From Massilia sp. 9I (GTDB lineage Bacteria; Pseudomonadota; Gammaproteobacteria; Burkholderiales; Burkholderiaceae_D), in the NCBI RefSeq assembly GCF_902506415.1, contig NZ_LR733275.1:4125856-4189855 (forward strand): a DNA stretch of 64,000 nt. The letters run 5' to 3'. The notes beneath the pieces are model-generated. The model saw only the letters and a list, made by a program, of their open reading frames with translations, ran no database searches and was not told the DNA's origin. Every line of letters begins with the position of its first letter. The stretch's first letter is position 1. A program made the position numbers and the translations under genes. Of the stretch, positions 49,764 through 58,851 are shown piece after piece.

Positions 49764-50660
49764 TCAGCCGCGAAAACGCGCTTCCGCCAGGCCGGTGACG
49801 CCGGGACGCATCATGAGCACCGCGCCGGCCCACTCGTCGCCGGCGGGTGCGCCGGCGGCGATGGACGTGACCAGCAGGGTGCCCAGGTCCTCGCCGCCGA
49901 AGCTGCACATCGACGGTTTGGCCATCGGCACGTCGATGCGCCTGTCGAGCGTCCCATCGGGGGTGAAACGCAGGATGCAGCCACCGTCATTCCCGCAGAT
50001 CCAGTAGCAGCCATCGCTATCGACCGCCGCCCCATCGGGCCGGCCGGGATATGCATTCATGTCGACGAACAGGCGCTGGTTCGTCGGCGCCCCCTCGTCG
50101 ATGTCGTAGTCGAACTCCCAGACCAGCTGCCGCGCAGGATGCGAATCGGACAGGTACATGGTGCGCCCGTCGGGCGACCAGGCCAGGCCGTTCTGTACCA
50201 GCAAGTCGGAGACGATGGGCGCCGACACCCCGTGTCGCGTGGTATAGCGATGCAGGCGTCCGAGCGGGCGCGCGGCCGGGATGTCCGCGAACATGGTGCC
50301 GCTCCAGAAGCGTCCCTGGCGATCGCAACGGCCGTCATTGAAGCGCATGCCGGGGCCGAGGCCCTCGGCAGGAGCGCCCAGCTTTTCTTCCAGCGCCATC
50401 GGGCCATCGTCCAGCCTCAGGCTGAAAATGCCGGTTTCCATGCCGGCAATCAGGCCGCCACTCTCTTTCAGCGCGATGGAGGCGACCATTTCCGTCGTCT
50501 GCCAGGTACGGAGCTTGGCGGATGCGGCATCCAGGCGCCAGATGGCCCGGGCCGGAATATCGACCCAGTACCAGGCCTTCTCCTCGGCACACCACAGCGG
50601 GCTTTCGCCCACGCTGCAGCGGATGTCGCCGACCCGTTCCAGGCTGTAGGAATCGCGCAT
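49764..50660 (-). CDS. SMP-30/gluconolactonase/LRE-family protein
   Basis: A 298-residue six-bladed beta-propeller of the SMP-30 group. Metal-site motifs: GESPLWCAEEKAWYWVDI (Glu), GMRFNDGRCDRQGRFW (Asn/Asp) and QNGLAWSPDGRTMYLSDS (Asn, Asp). Members are sugar-acid lactonases or related hydrolases. I place the start at 50660, 1 bp after the RraA stop; a GTG 18 bp upstream is possible. Third gene of the aroE-RraA-SMP30 operon, convergent with the FAH gene. Substrate probably a sugar-acid lactone, unproven. Confidence 0.85.
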   Translation of the reverse strand: MRDSYSLERVGDIRCSVGESPLWCAEEKAWYWVDIPARAIWRLDAASAKLRTWQTTEMVASIALKESGGLIAGMETGIFSLRLDDGPMALEEKLGAPAEGLGPGMRFNDGRCDRQGRFWSGTMFADIPAARPLGRLHRYTTRHGVSAPIVSDLLVQNGLAWSPDGRTMYLSDSHPARQLVWEFDYDIDEGAPTNQRLFVDMNAYPGRPDGAAVDSDGCYWICGNDGGCILRFTPDGTLDRRIDVPMAKPSMCSFGGEDLGTLLVTSIAAGAPAGDEWAGAVLMMRPGVTGLAEARFRG

Positions 50661-50661
50661 C

Positions 50662-51387
50662 TTATTCGGCAGCGGCACGGCGCGCCAGCCAGGCTTCGTA
50701 ACGGGTCCGGGTTTCCGGCGCGGTGGCGGGGTAGAGGCCGATGATCGATGCGCCCTGCGTCACTTCTTCCAGTACGAAGTCCTCGAAGCGCTCCATTTCG
50801 ACCGCGTCGCGCGCGATCTCCTCGGCCAGGTGCGCCGGGATGCAGACCACGCCGTCGTCGTCGCCGACCATGATATCGCCCGGATACACGGGCACGCCGC
50901 CGCAGCCGATCGGCGCATTGATGTCCAGTGCATGGTGGCGGATCAGGTTGGTCGGCGCCGACGCGCCTGAGCACCAGGCCGGCATGTCCAGCTTGGCGAT
51001 GCCAGAAGCGTCGCGCAGACCGCCATCGGTGACGATGCCGGCCGCACCACGCACCTGCATGCGGGTAGCCAGGATGCTGCCGGCCGAGGCCACCGACACG
51101 TCGCCACGGCAATCCATCACGAGCACCGCGCCGGCAGGAATCTCTTCGACCGCCACGCGCTGCGGGTGACGGGGATCGCGGAACACTTCGATGCCGTCCA
51201 GGTCCTCCCGCGAAGGAATATAGCGCAGGGTGAAGGCCGGTCCGGCCAGGCGCTGCCCGGACTTGAGCGGCCGGGCTCCCTGGATGAACACATTGCGGAA
51301 ACCACGCTTGTACAGCAGCGAGGTGAGGGTGGCGGTGCTGACGGTCTTCAGCGTTTCCAGCGTGCTGGGGGCGACTGCTTGATTCAT
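50662..51387 (-). CDS. RraA-like protein (HMG/OAA aldolase-decarboxylase family)
   Basis: A 241-residue RraA-fold protein. Recognised by PAGAVLVMDCRGDVSVASAGSILATRMQVRGAAGIVTDGGLRD, whose Arg/Asp residues form the metal and oxalyl site, and GDIMVGDDDGVVCIPAHLAEEI. The family includes 4-hydroxy-4-methyl-2-oxoglutarate aldolases, oxaloacetate decarboxylases and sugar-acid dehydratase-like enzymes; true RNase E inhibitors are shorter (about 160), so an aldolase or dehydratase role is more likely. GGAGAAAAC precedes the ATG at 51387. Follows aroE after 33 bp. Confidence 0.83.
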   Translation of the reverse strand: MNQAVAPSTLETLKTVSTATLTSLLYKRGFRNVFIQGARPLKSGQRLAGPAFTLRYIPSREDLDGIEVFRDPRHPQRVAVEEIPAGAVLVMDCRGDVSVASAGSILATRMQVRGAAGIVTDGGLRDASGIAKLDMPAWCSGASAPTNLIRHHALDINAPIGCGGVPVYPGDIMVGDDDGVVCIPAHLAEEIARDAVEMERFEDFVLEEVTQGASIIGLYPATAPETRTRYEAWLARRAAAE

Positions 51388-51420
51388 TGTTTTCTCCGGT
51401 TGTCTATTGGATGTCACTTA

Positions 51421-52239
51421 TTATTCGCCGGCGCGCATGGCGGCATACACCGGCGCCGTGTCGGGACGCACGCCGCGCCACAGCAGGAAGGCCTCCGCGG
51501 CCTGCTCGACCAGCATGCCCAGGCCATCTCGTGTGGCAGCGCCATGCCTGGCCGCAAAGCGCAGGAACACAGTCGGCTCCTTCCCATACATCATGTCGTA
51601 GGCCAGGGCGCCGGGCGCAAAGATGTCCGGACGCACCGCCGGCAATTCACCCTCGATGCTGGCGGAGGTGGCGTTGATGACGATATCGAAGCTGCCGTCG
51701 AGCGTCTCGATGTCCTGGGCCAGGATCTTGCCTTGCGCAGAAAACACGTCGGCCAATGCCTGTGCTTTCGCTGTCGTGCGATTGACGATCGTGATCGAGG
51801 CCACGCCCGCCTCGAACAGGGGCAGGATGGCGCCGCGTGCCGCGCCTCCCGCACCAAGCAACAGAATCTTCTTGCCTCGCAGCGGCACGCCGGCGTTGCG
51901 CTCGATGTCGCTGACCAGTCCCGCGCCATCGGTGTTGTCGCCAAAAATCCGCCCGTCCACGATTTTCAGGGAATTCACCGCGCCGGCGGCGCGGGCGCGC
52001 TCGCTCAGTTCGTCGGCCAGCGCATGCGCTTCGAGCTTGAAGGGCACGGTCACGCTCAAGCCTTTACCGCCCTGTTCGATGAAATCACGCACGGCGGCGC
52101 TGAAACCGTCGATGGGGGCGAACTGGCGCTCATAGCGCAGGTTCTGTCCGGTCTGCCCGGCGAACGCGGCATGGATGGGTGGCGACTTGCTGTGTGCGAC
52201 CGGATTGCCAATCACGATGTAACGGTCAGGTGCATGCAT
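51421..52239 (-). CDS. aroE: shikimate dehydrogenase (AroE)
   Basis: A 272-residue shikimate dehydrogenase. Substrate motifs IGNPVAHSKSPPIHAAFA, SVTVPFK (catalytic Lys) and FGDNTDGAGLV (Asp) are intact, as are the NADP motif GAGGAARGAI and NRTTAKA. It looks like a fully functional enzyme of ordinary length, reducing 3-dehydroshikimate in aromatic amino-acid synthesis, or oxidising shikimate/quinate. Its promoter region holds a perfect tandem copy of the alginate-locus operator, which is unexpected for a biosynthetic gene. First gene of the operon with RraA and SMP-30. Confidence 0.9.
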   Translation of the reverse strand: MHAPDRYIVIGNPVAHSKSPPIHAAFAGQTGQNLRYERQFAPIDGFSAAVRDFIEQGGKGLSVTVPFKLEAHALADELSERARAAGAVNSLKIVDGRIFGDNTDGAGLVSDIERNAGVPLRGKKILLLGAGGAARGAILPLFEAGVASITIVNRTTAKAQALADVFSAQGKILAQDIETLDGSFDIVINATSASIEGELPAVRPDIFAPGALAYDMMYGKEPTVFLRFAARHGAATRDGLGMLVEQAAEAFLLWRGVRPDTAPVYAAMRAGE

Positions 52240-52260
52240 CGCTTGTCCTTGGATTACTGC

Positions 52261-52282
52261 AACGATTTACTATAACGATTTA
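52261..52282. promoter_or_regulatory. tandem operator 5 upstream of aroE
   Basis: AACGATTTA at 52261-52269 and again at 52274-52282 (13-bp period) is the reverse complement of the tandem TAAATCGTT sites near the lyase and regulator genes. It ends about 21 bp before the aroE start on the minus strand, where a repressor would block transcription. Confidence 0.72.
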
Positions 52283-52383
52283 GTAGAGCGGTTCGAGGTT
52301 ACGGCTTTACTTCCGGCATGTCAATCAAGAATTGTGAACTGATCGAAAACGCTTGCTTTCGTCGGGCGGCGGGACAATAATTG

Positions 52384-52402
52384 AATGAGAATTATTCTCA
52401 TT
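52384..52402. promoter_or_regulatory. Fur box
   Basis: AATGAGAAT-T-ATTCTCATT is a perfect 19-bp palindrome matching the ferric-uptake-regulator site. It lies 30 bp before the start of the 111-residue gene and marks that gene as iron-controlled. Confidence 0.9.
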
Positions 52403-52431
52403 TGATTATGTAAGCTTCTAGGAGGGTGTGG

Positions 52432-52767
52432 ATGACTATTCCTTTCGCAGATCCGGCGCTGGCATCAGCGGCAGCGCGCAGCCAGGACGTGCTGCTGGTG
52501 GCCTCGCTGTTGCACCTGATGTCGCACTACACCGCGCGCGACGACGGCGAGCAGCCATGCGTGAAACTGGCGTCCGTGATCGAGCGCCACCTGTGCGCGC
52601 TGTCGCGTCTGCCGGACGTCGATCCGGTGCTGCGCGCTACCTGCGAGCAGCTGTCCGAGCGCTGGGCCGGCCTGGTCGACCAGCAGATGCCGCGGCCCGC
52701 CAAGCGCTCGATCCTCGAGCACTTCATCGGCCGCCGTCCGGCCGGCCGCGCTGCCCTTGTTTCCTGA
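52432..52767 (+). CDS. small Fur-regulated protein of unknown function
   Basis: A 111-residue, mostly helical, soluble protein starting MTIPFADPALASAAARSQDVLLVASLLHLMSHYTARDD. AGGAGG six bases before the ATG at 52432 is an excellent ribosome site. It has two lone cysteines (QPCVKLAS and RATCEQL) but no CxxC or known iron-binding motif. A perfect Fur box overlaps the promoter region, so it should be made under iron limitation. I do not recognise the family. It is monocistronic; the next gene is convergent. Confidence 0.75.
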   Translation: MTIPFADPALASAAARSQDVLLVASLLHLMSHYTARDDGEQPCVKLASVIERHLCALSRLPDVDPVLRATCEQLSERWAGLVDQQMPRPAKRSILEHFIGRRPAGRAALVS

Positions 52768-52779
52768 CGCAGTTTCTTC

Positions 52780-53757
52780 TCAGGTCAGGGCAGGCTTCTC
52801 GGCAACGAGGATGACGGTGTGCCCACGCTCCAGATCCGGGCTGGCGCGCACTGCGCGCTGCGCCAGCCAGTCGCGGATGGACTGGCGCTGCAGCAGGCGC
52901 GCGGCAAGGCGATAGCGCAGGCTGTGATCGATCAGCCGCGCGCGACGCCGGGCCAGGTAGTGGTGGGCCAGGGCTTGCAGTTGCCAGTCGCGGTGGAAGG
53001 GCGCGATCGGTTCGTGCCAGAGATCCTTGAGCACCAGTCCTTCCCGGTTGGCCAGATTCCTGAGCGCCCGATCCGACCAGCGCAGCACGTGGTGGGGCGG
53101 CATGTTGAGCGGAGCGTTCGCCGCGACCGCCAGGAAACTGTCTTCGGCGGGCACGGCGATGATCAGGAGGCCGCCCGGGGCCAGTGCATCCACGCAGGCG
53201 TGCACGAAGCTGGCAGGTTCGGGCACGTGCTCCAGCACCTGGAAGGAACAGACGCGGTCGTACGCGGCCGGATGCCGGGTGGCGTGTTCCTCGATCGACT
53301 GCTTGCGCACGTCGAGCCCGGCGGCCTGGGCCTTCTGCACCGCCTCCATGTTGAACTCCAGTCCCCGGTAGGAAACCTTGCTCGGCAACCAGGCATGGAA
53401 GGCGCCTTTGCCGCAGCCCACTTCGAGCACGCGCTGCCCGGCCTGGATGAAGCGCGCCGCATAGTCGTATTCCGGTTTTTCGTCCTGGTAATACCAGGAC
53501 TGGGTCTGCAGCTGTTCGTAGAAGGGGCCATCCCCGGGACAGGGCGGCGAGAAATACCCGAGGTCGCAGGCCTGGCAGCGGAAGCGCCGGATCAGTGCGG
53601 TGGTCTCGAAATAGGCGCTCACCTCAATGCCGCGGCGGCGGTAGAGCTCCGCCAGGTCTGCGGTTGGCAGGCTGTCGACGAGCGCGCCGGCGGCGGCGCC
53701 GCAGCCTGGACAAGGTGTTGCCTCTGCTTGTGGAGTCTCGTGTTCACGATGGCCCAT
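52780..53757 (-). CDS. class I SAM methyltransferase with N-terminal zinc-ribbon
   Basis: A 325-residue protein. The N-terminal CPGCGAAAG and a later [12 protein letters not shown] pair form a zinc-ribbon-like head (residues 16-80), as in methyltransferases acting on sugars or quinone-like lipids. The Methyltransf_11/23 core has [19 protein letters not shown] (motif I), GLEFNMEA and [23 protein letters not shown]. The last 80 residues are basic and helical. Substrate unknown; perhaps a surface glycan or lipid intermediate. Single gene on the minus strand. Confidence 0.85.
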   Translation of the reverse strand: MGHREHETPQAEATPCPGCGAAAGALVDSLPTADLAELYRRRGIEVSAYFETTALIRRFRCQACDLGYFSPPCPGDGPFYEQLQTQSWYYQDEKPEYDYAARFIQAGQRVLEVGCGKGAFHAWLPSKVSYRGLEFNMEAVQKAQAAGLDVRKQSIEEHATRHPAAYDRVCSFQVLEHVPEPASFVHACVDALAPGGLLIIAVPAEDSFLAVAANAPLNMPPHHVLRWSDRALRNLANREGLVLKDLWHEPIAPFHRDWQLQALAHHYLARRRARLIDHSLRYRLAARLLQRQSIRDWLAQRAVRASPDLERGHTVILVAEKPALT

Positions 53758-53832
53758 AGCGTCTCCTTGACAATCTTTCAGACTAGCAGGGACGAGCAGA
53801 AGTTGGATGGGCCAAAAGGAAGAGAGTTCCCT

Positions 53833-54513
53833 TCAACCAAGCCAATCGCGCAAGGCGGCTTCCCCTGCCGGGCTGAAGGCCAGTACGCGCGATTCCGGTA
53901 CGCGCCGCGCCCATCCGAGGTGTTCGAAGCGCGTCAGCAGCGCCGCGCCCAGCACCCCGGCCAGGTGATGGCGCCGCTCGCTCCAGTCGAGGCAGGTGCG
54001 GCACAGGGGCCGGCGGCTGGAAGCGGGCGCCTGCGCATCGACGCCCAGCTCGGCCACCAGCGCCGCACCTTGCGGCGTGAGCCCGATACCGGACGGCCCG
54101 GCCGCAAAGGCCCCGCGCTGCGCCAGCTTCTCGTACACCAGCACCCCGAGCTCGCCGGCCAGGTGGTCGTAGCAGACCCGCGCCTTGCGCAGCGCCGGTT
54201 CGCGCGGACCGGTGCGGCGCCGGCTGGCCGTTCCGGTGATCGAGGCCACGCCCATCAGCGCCTCCAGCATCTGCGCCACGTCGGGGTCGGCGATACGGAA
54301 GTAGCGGTGGCGGCCCTGCGGCTCGACTGTCAGCAAGCCGGCGTCTACAAGCTGCGCCAGGTGGCCGCTGATGGTCTGGCGCGTGACGCCGGCCGCGTCG
54401 GCAAGCTCGGTCGCGGTCAAGGCCTTGCCGGCCATGAGCACGGTCAGCGCCTGGGCGCGGGCATGGTCGCCGATCAGGGCGGCGATGCTGGTGATGTTCG
54501 GTCCGTCGTTCAT
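53833..54513 (-). CDS. ArsR-family winged-helix regulator
   Basis: A 226-residue regulator. The ArsR-type HTH is [64 protein letters not shown] (about residues 14-80). The longer C-terminal part has a Cys-containing segment ([17 protein letters not shown]) typical of the helix_turn_helix/DUF2087-like ArsR group. It diverges from the NIPSNAP/ABM pair with a 72-bp spacer and so probably controls it. The inducing signal is unknown. Confidence 0.85.
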   Translation of the reverse strand: MNDGPNITSIAALIGDHARAQALTVLMAGKALTATELADAAGVTRQTISGHLAQLVDAGLLTVEPQGRHRYFRIADPDVAQMLEALMGVASITGTASRRRTGPREPALRKARVCYDHLAGELGVLVYEKLAQRGAFAAGPSGIGLTPQGAALVAELGVDAQAPASSRRPLCRTCLDWSERRHHLAGVLGAALLTRFEHLGWARRVPESRVLAFSPAGEAALRDWLG

Positions 54514-54585
54514 GCTTCGATCTTAGCCGAAGCATTCGCGCGCCGGAAGGCATACAGTGGCCCTACCGACAACACGAGGAATGCC

Positions 54586-54933
54586 ATGACCATCACCTGC
54601 TTCATCCGCTACCAGCTCGATCCTTTCCAGCGCGAGAATTTCCGCCGCTACGCCGAGAACTGGGGGCGCATCATTCCGCGCTGCGGCGGTCACCTGCTCG
54701 GCTATTTCCTGCCGCACGAGGGCACGAACGACGAGGCATGGGGGCTGGTCGCCTTCGACAGCCTGGCCGCCTACGAGGCCTACCGCACGCGCCTGAAAAC
54801 GGATCCCGAGGCACGCGCCAACTTCGCGCTGGCGCAGGAGCAGCGTTTCATCCTGCGCGAGCAGCGCACATTTACCGAAGTCGTGGAGGGCACGCTGGGA
54901 AAGGAGGCGCAGCATGATCGCCGTGATCTTTGA
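54586..54933 (+). CDS. NIPSNAP-family protein
   Basis: A 115-residue ferredoxin-like alpha/beta protein. [38 protein letters not shown] and [26 protein letters not shown] are the NIPSNAP hallmark. Members act as small stress-responsive or substrate-binding proteins; the exact role is unknown. ACGAGGA precedes the ATG at 54586. Its last 20 bases overlap the next gene. Divergent from the ArsR regulator. Confidence 0.88.
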   Translation: MTITCFIRYQLDPFQRENFRRYAENWGRIIPRCGGHLLGYFLPHEGTNDEAWGLVAFDSLAAYEAYRTRLKTDPEARANFALAQEQRFILREQRTFTEVVEGTLGKEAQHDRRDL

Positions 54934-55258
54934 AGTCGAGCCCGAACCCAGCCGGCGCCAGGAATACCTCGACATCGCGGCCAGCCTGCGCGCGCAGCTG
55001 GAAGCCATCGACGGCTTCGTCTCGGTGGAACGTTTCGAATCGCTGTCGCGTCCAGGCCGCATCCTGTCGCTGTCCTTCTGGCGCGACGAGGAAGCCGTGG
55101 CGCGCTGGCGCAATCTCGAGGCGCACCGGATGGCGCAGGCGCGCGGCCGCTCGGGCGTGTTCCGCGGCTACCGGCTGCGGGTGGCGCAGGTACTGCGCGA
55201 CTACGGGATGACCGAACGCGAAGAGGCGCCGCTAGATGCCCGCAACGTGCACGGCTAG
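54914..55258 (+). CDS. antibiotic biosynthesis monooxygenase (ABM) domain protein
   Basis: A 114-residue dimeric ferredoxin-like ABM protein: [42 protein letters not shown], then [29 protein letters not shown]. Such proteins oxidise quinol-like compounds or serve as haem-degrading or unknown enzymes. GGAGGC precedes the ATG, which lies inside the NIPSNAP gene, so the two are coupled. Its stop overlaps the convergent ybdK-like gene by 4 bp. Confidence 0.88.
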   Translation: MIAVIFEVEPEPSRRQEYLDIAASLRAQLEAIDGFVSVERFESLSRPGRILSLSFWRDEEAVARWRNLEAHRMAQARGRSGVFRGYRLRVAQVLRDYGMTEREEAPLDARNVHG

Positions 55259-56394
55259 CGCGTCAGGCGCATGCGGCGCTCGCCGCGGAACTGCTGGATG
55301 GCGGCGTTGACCATGCCTTCGACACTGCCTTCACGCGCATGGTAGCGGCGCAGGCGCGCGGCGTCGCTGCCCTCGCGCGCCGCATCGGCCAGGTGCTGCA
55401 AGGCCTCGCTGCTCCCTAGCGCTTCGGCATGCGGCATCATCTTTTCCAGCGTGGCCAGGATGTCGTCGCGCATCGGCACGTTGGCGTAGGTCTTCGGATG
55501 GGTGATCGACCCCTCCAGCCCGAAGCGGCAGGCCTGGAAGCGGTTGTAGTTGTAGACCAGGTAATCGTCCTCGGCGGGCGCTTCCTCGGTGCGGGTGAGC
55601 AGGTGGCGGCACAGCGCCTGTAGGTAGGCCGCCAGCGCCGCCGCGCGCTCCACCGTGAGCGGCGTGTCGCACACGCGCAGCTCGATGGTGCCGTATTCCG
55701 GCTTGGGGCGCAGGTCCCAGTAGAAGTCCTTCATGCTCTTGATGATGTTGGTGCGCTCCATCTTGGCAAAATAGACGTCCGTGAACTCCTGCCAAGTGAG
55801 CACGAAAGGCGCACGCCCGCTCATCGGGAAGGCGAACACGGAATTCAGGCGCGCCGAATCGAAGCCGGAATCGACGCCCTGCACGAAGGGAGACGAGGCG
55901 GACAGCGCGATGAAGTGCGGCAGATAGCGGTTCAGTGCGTGCAGCAGGTAGAGTGCGTCGTCGCCGTTGGCGCAGCCGATGTGCACGTGCTGGCCGAACA
56001 CCGTGAACTGCTTGGCCAGGTAGCCGTACAGCTGCGACAGGTATTCGTAGCGCGGCTTGCTCGAGATTTTCTGTTCCGACCAGTGCTGGAAAGGATGGGT
56101 GCCGCCGCCCGCGATGCCGATGTTGAGCATGTCGGCGCCCGCCACCAGGGTGTCGCGGATCTCGCGCAGCTCGGCCAGCAGCGGGCCGTAAGAAGAGTGC
56201 ACGCTCGAGTTAATCTCGATCATGCTCTCGGTGATCTCAGGCGTGACGTTGCCGGGGAAGGGCTTGCGCTTCAGGAGGTGCAGCAGGTCGGGCGCCGCCG
56301 CGGTCAGGTCGAAGTCCGACAGGCTGACCAGCTGCAGTTCCAGCTCGACGCCGAAGGTGAGCGGCTGCGAGGTGTTGAAGGCTTCAAGCGGCAT
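55255..56394 (-). CDS. YbdK-type carboxylate-amine ligase (GCS2 family)
   Basis: A 379-residue member of the glutamate-cysteine ligase family 2. Recognised by [61 protein letters not shown] and FGQHVHIGC. YbdK homologues have weak glutamate-cysteine ligase activity; their true role is unknown. The start ATG at 56394 lies 11 bp inside the upstream antiporter gene, so the two form one coupled unit. No gshB lies nearby. Confidence 0.9.
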   Translation of the reverse strand: MPLEAFNTSQPLTFGVELELQLVSLSDFDLTAAAPDLLHLLKRKPFPGNVTPEITESMIEINSSVHSSYGPLLAELREIRDTLVAGADMLNIGIAGGGTHPFQHWSEQKISSKPRYEYLSQLYGYLAKQFTVFGQHVHIGCANGDDALYLLHALNRYLPHFIALSASSPFVQGVDSGFDSARLNSVFAFPMSGRAPFVLTWQEFTDVYFAKMERTNIIKSMKDFYWDLRPKPEYGTIELRVCDTPLTVERAAALAAYLQALCRHLLTRTEEAPAEDDYLVYNYNRFQACRFGLEGSITHPKTYANVPMRDDILATLEKMMPHAEALGSSEALQHLADAAREGSDAARLRRYHAREGSVEGMVNAAIQQFRGERRMRLTR

Positions 56395-57586
56395 GGGAAC
56401 TCTCCGGCGCTTCGATGGACGACTCGCGCGCCCACACCAGGGCGCGCTGGATGATGACCGGCCCGAACACTTCCAGCAGCATGGTCACGGCGGCCATCGC
56501 ACGCAGTTCTTCCACCACATGCACGCCGGCGTGGCGCGCATGCTCGATCAGCAGGATCACGAACACCGACAGCGGCGCCAGTCCCAGGCCGGTGAGCGCG
56601 CCCTTGCGCCACGAGACGCCGGACAGGTGGGCGAAGGCCGTCACACCTGCGGTCTTGGCGACTTGGCGCACCAGCACCACGAGCACGGCCAGTGCGCTGC
56701 CGGTGGCGATCTGGCGCCAGTCGAGGGTGGAGGCGGCGTAGACGAACAGCAGCACGGTCAGCACTTCGCCCAGCGCGCCGAAATTGCGCTGCGCCTGGCT
56801 GAAGGCGACGCGGCGGTGGCGCGCGGTGAGGCCGAAGGATAGCGCCGCGATATAGGGCGAGAGCGTGCCGGCGTCGCAGATGGACGCCAAGAGCACGATG
56901 GCGAGCGCAAAGGCGACGGTGGCGTCCTGGCGCGGATTGTGGATGGCGCGCAGCAGGGCCGGCACCAGCACGCCGAACACCGCGCCGACCAGCGCCGACC
57001 CGGCCACCACCACCAGGCTTTGCCAGATCGCCTCACCCACCGCGTCGAAGGTGCGGAAAATCCAGAAGCCGATGATGGCGTTGAAGGCGAACACCGCCAG
57101 CACGCAGTTCTGCGCGGTCAGGTGCAGCACGCGCTCCGTCACCTGGCCGGAGCTGCGCTGCTCATTGATAACGCGCACGATGGTGGCGGGCGAGGTGCCC
57201 ATCGACAGCGCCGCCATCATCAGCGCGATCAGCTGCGAGGTGCCGAAGGCGATCGCCACCAGGTAAACAAGCACGAAGGTGAGCAGGCTTTCCGCCAGCC
57301 CGGCCACGCCCAGCCAGGGATTGTTGCGCAGCCAGTGCAGGTTGAAGCGGTAGCCCAGTTCGAACAGGATCAGGCCAAAGGCGACGTCGGCCAGCAGGGA
57401 CACCGGCCCCGCATCCGGCGCCGGCAGTACGCCGATCTGCGAGCTGCCCAGCGCGAAGCCGACCAGGCCGTAGAAGCTGATGCGCGGCAGCCCGGTGAAA
57501 CGCTGCCCGAATTCGCCGGCCAGCCACGCCACGGCGAGCGCGATCGGCCACGCAAGGCTGGTCAGGATGGGCAGCAGGTCGGGCAT
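56384..57586 (-). CDS. cation:proton antiporter (CPA2 type)
   Basis: A 400-residue membrane protein with about 12 hydrophobic helices, starting [27 protein letters not shown]. The antiporter core has [17 protein letters not shown] (family F-E-x-G), [15 protein letters not shown], and [18 protein letters not shown]. There is no RCK/TrkA-N domain, so it is shorter than KefB/KefC. Overlapping the downstream ybdK-like gene by 11 bp, it may link ion efflux to a gamma-glutamyl ligase, reminiscent of glutathione-gated Kef systems, but this is inference. Confidence 0.88.
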   Translation of the reverse strand: MPDLLPILTSLAWPIALAVAWLAGEFGQRFTGLPRISFYGLVGFALGSSQIGVLPAPDAGPVSLLADVAFGLILFELGYRFNLHWLRNNPWLGVAGLAESLLTFVLVYLVAIAFGTSQLIALMMAALSMGTSPATIVRVINEQRSSGQVTERVLHLTAQNCVLAVFAFNAIIGFWIFRTFDAVGEAIWQSLVVVAGSALVGAVFGVLVPALLRAIHNPRQDATVAFALAIVLLASICDAGTLSPYIAALSFGLTARHRRVAFSQAQRNFGALGEVLTVLLFVYAASTLDWRQIATGSALAVLVVLVRQVAKTAGVTAFAHLSGVSWRKGALTGLGLAPLSVFVILLIEHARHAGVHVVEELRAMAAVTMLLEVFGPVIIQRALVWARESSIEAPESSHAA

Positions 57587-57679
57587 CGGTTCTCCTCCGG
57601 TCGATGGTCAAAACGACATGTGGTCTTTTTGCCAATTCTACAAGAGGGCCTACTGCGCACGATTGACGTAGGAAGGCGC

Positions 57680-58849
57680 CTATTTCGACAGCAGCCGCAT
57701 GGTCCGCTCCAGCCCTTCGAGGGTGATCGGGAACATGCGGTGATTCATGATCTGGCGGATGACCGCGATCGATTGCCGGTATTCCCACAGGTGTTCCGGC
57801 TCGGGATTGAGCCAGGCGAACTTGGGGAAGGCATTGGTGAAGCGCGCCAGCCATTCGGCGCCGGCTTCCTCGTTGTTGTACTCGACCGAGCCGCCCGGGG
57901 CCAGCACTTCGTAGGGGCTCATGGTCGCGTCGCCCACGAACAGGACGCGGGTATCGGGCGGGTACTTGCGCAGCACGTCCCAGGTCGGGAAGCGCTCGCT
58001 GTGGCGGCGGTGGTTGTTCTTCCACAGGTAGTCGTAGACGCAGTTGTGGAAATAGTAGAACTCCATGTTCTTGAATTCGCTCTTGGCGGCCGAGAACAGT
58101 TCTTCCACGCGCTCGATGTGGTCGTCCATCGAGCCGCCCACGTCCAGCAGCATGACGACCTTGATGCGGTTCTTGCGCTCGGGTTGCATGCGGATGTCGA
58201 GGTAGCCGGCGTTGCTGGCGGTGGCGCGGATGGTGTCGTCCAGCGCCAGTTCTTCGGCGGCCCCGGTGCGCGCGAAGCGGCGCAGGCGGCGCAGCGCCAC
58301 CTTGATGTTGCGGGTGCCCAGCTCGCGCTCGTCGTCGTAGTCGCGGTAGCTGCGCTGCTCCCACACCTTGACGGCCGTGCGGTTGCGCCCCTGGCCGCCG
58401 ATGCGGATGCCTTCGGGGTTGGTGCCGCCATTGCCGAAGGGCGAGGTGCCGCCGGTGCCGATCCACTTGTTGCCGCCTTCGTGGCGCCCCTTCTGCTCCT
58501 TCAGCAGTTCTTCCAGGCGCTTTTGCAGCTTGTCGTAGCCGAGCTTTTCCAGCGCCGCTTTCTGTTCCGGCGTGAGCTCGCGCTCGAAGCGCTTGAGCAG
58601 CCAGTCGAGCGGAATCTCGGCCTTCTCGTCGAACACCGCATCCACGCCCTTGAAATAGAGGCCGAAGGCGCGATCGAACTTGTCGAAGTGGGCCTCGTCC
58701 TTCACCAGGGTCAGGCGCGCGAGGTAGTAGAACTCGTCCAGCGAAGGCAGGATCACCTGGCGCTGCATGGCCTCCAGCAGGGTCAGGAATTCCTTGATCG
58801 TGACCGGCACCTTGGCGTCGCGCAGCGCGTAGAAAAAATCGATCAGCAT
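57680..58849 (-). CDS. VWA-domain (CoxE-like) protein of a MoxR-type operon
   Basis: A 389-residue protein. The C-terminal von Willebrand A domain has the MIDAS motif DVGGSMDDHIERVEELF, then FYYFHNCVYDYLWKNN and RVLFVGDATMSPYEV. The N-terminal 180 residues are helical and charged, with a Gly-rich linker GTGGTSPFGNGGTNPEG. MoxR-VWA pairs act as AAA-driven metal-insertion or folding chaperones. The ATG at 58849 lies 2 bp after the stop of the GNAT gene; the longer frame through that gene is spurious. Confidence 0.88.
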   Translation of the reverse strand: MLIDFFYALRDAKVPVTIKEFLTLLEAMQRQVILPSLDEFYYLARLTLVKDEAHFDKFDRAFGLYFKGVDAVFDEKAEIPLDWLLKRFERELTPEQKAALEKLGYDKLQKRLEELLKEQKGRHEGGNKWIGTGGTSPFGNGGTNPEGIRIGGQGRNRTAVKVWEQRSYRDYDDERELGTRNIKVALRRLRRFARTGAAEELALDDTIRATASNAGYLDIRMQPERKNRIKVVMLLDVGGSMDDHIERVEELFSAAKSEFKNMEFYYFHNCVYDYLWKNNHRRHSERFPTWDVLRKYPPDTRVLFVGDATMSPYEVLAPGGSVEYNNEEAGAEWLARFTNAFPKFAWLNPEPEHLWEYRQSIAVIRQIMNHRMFPITLEGLERTMRLLSK

Positions 58850-58851
58850 CG

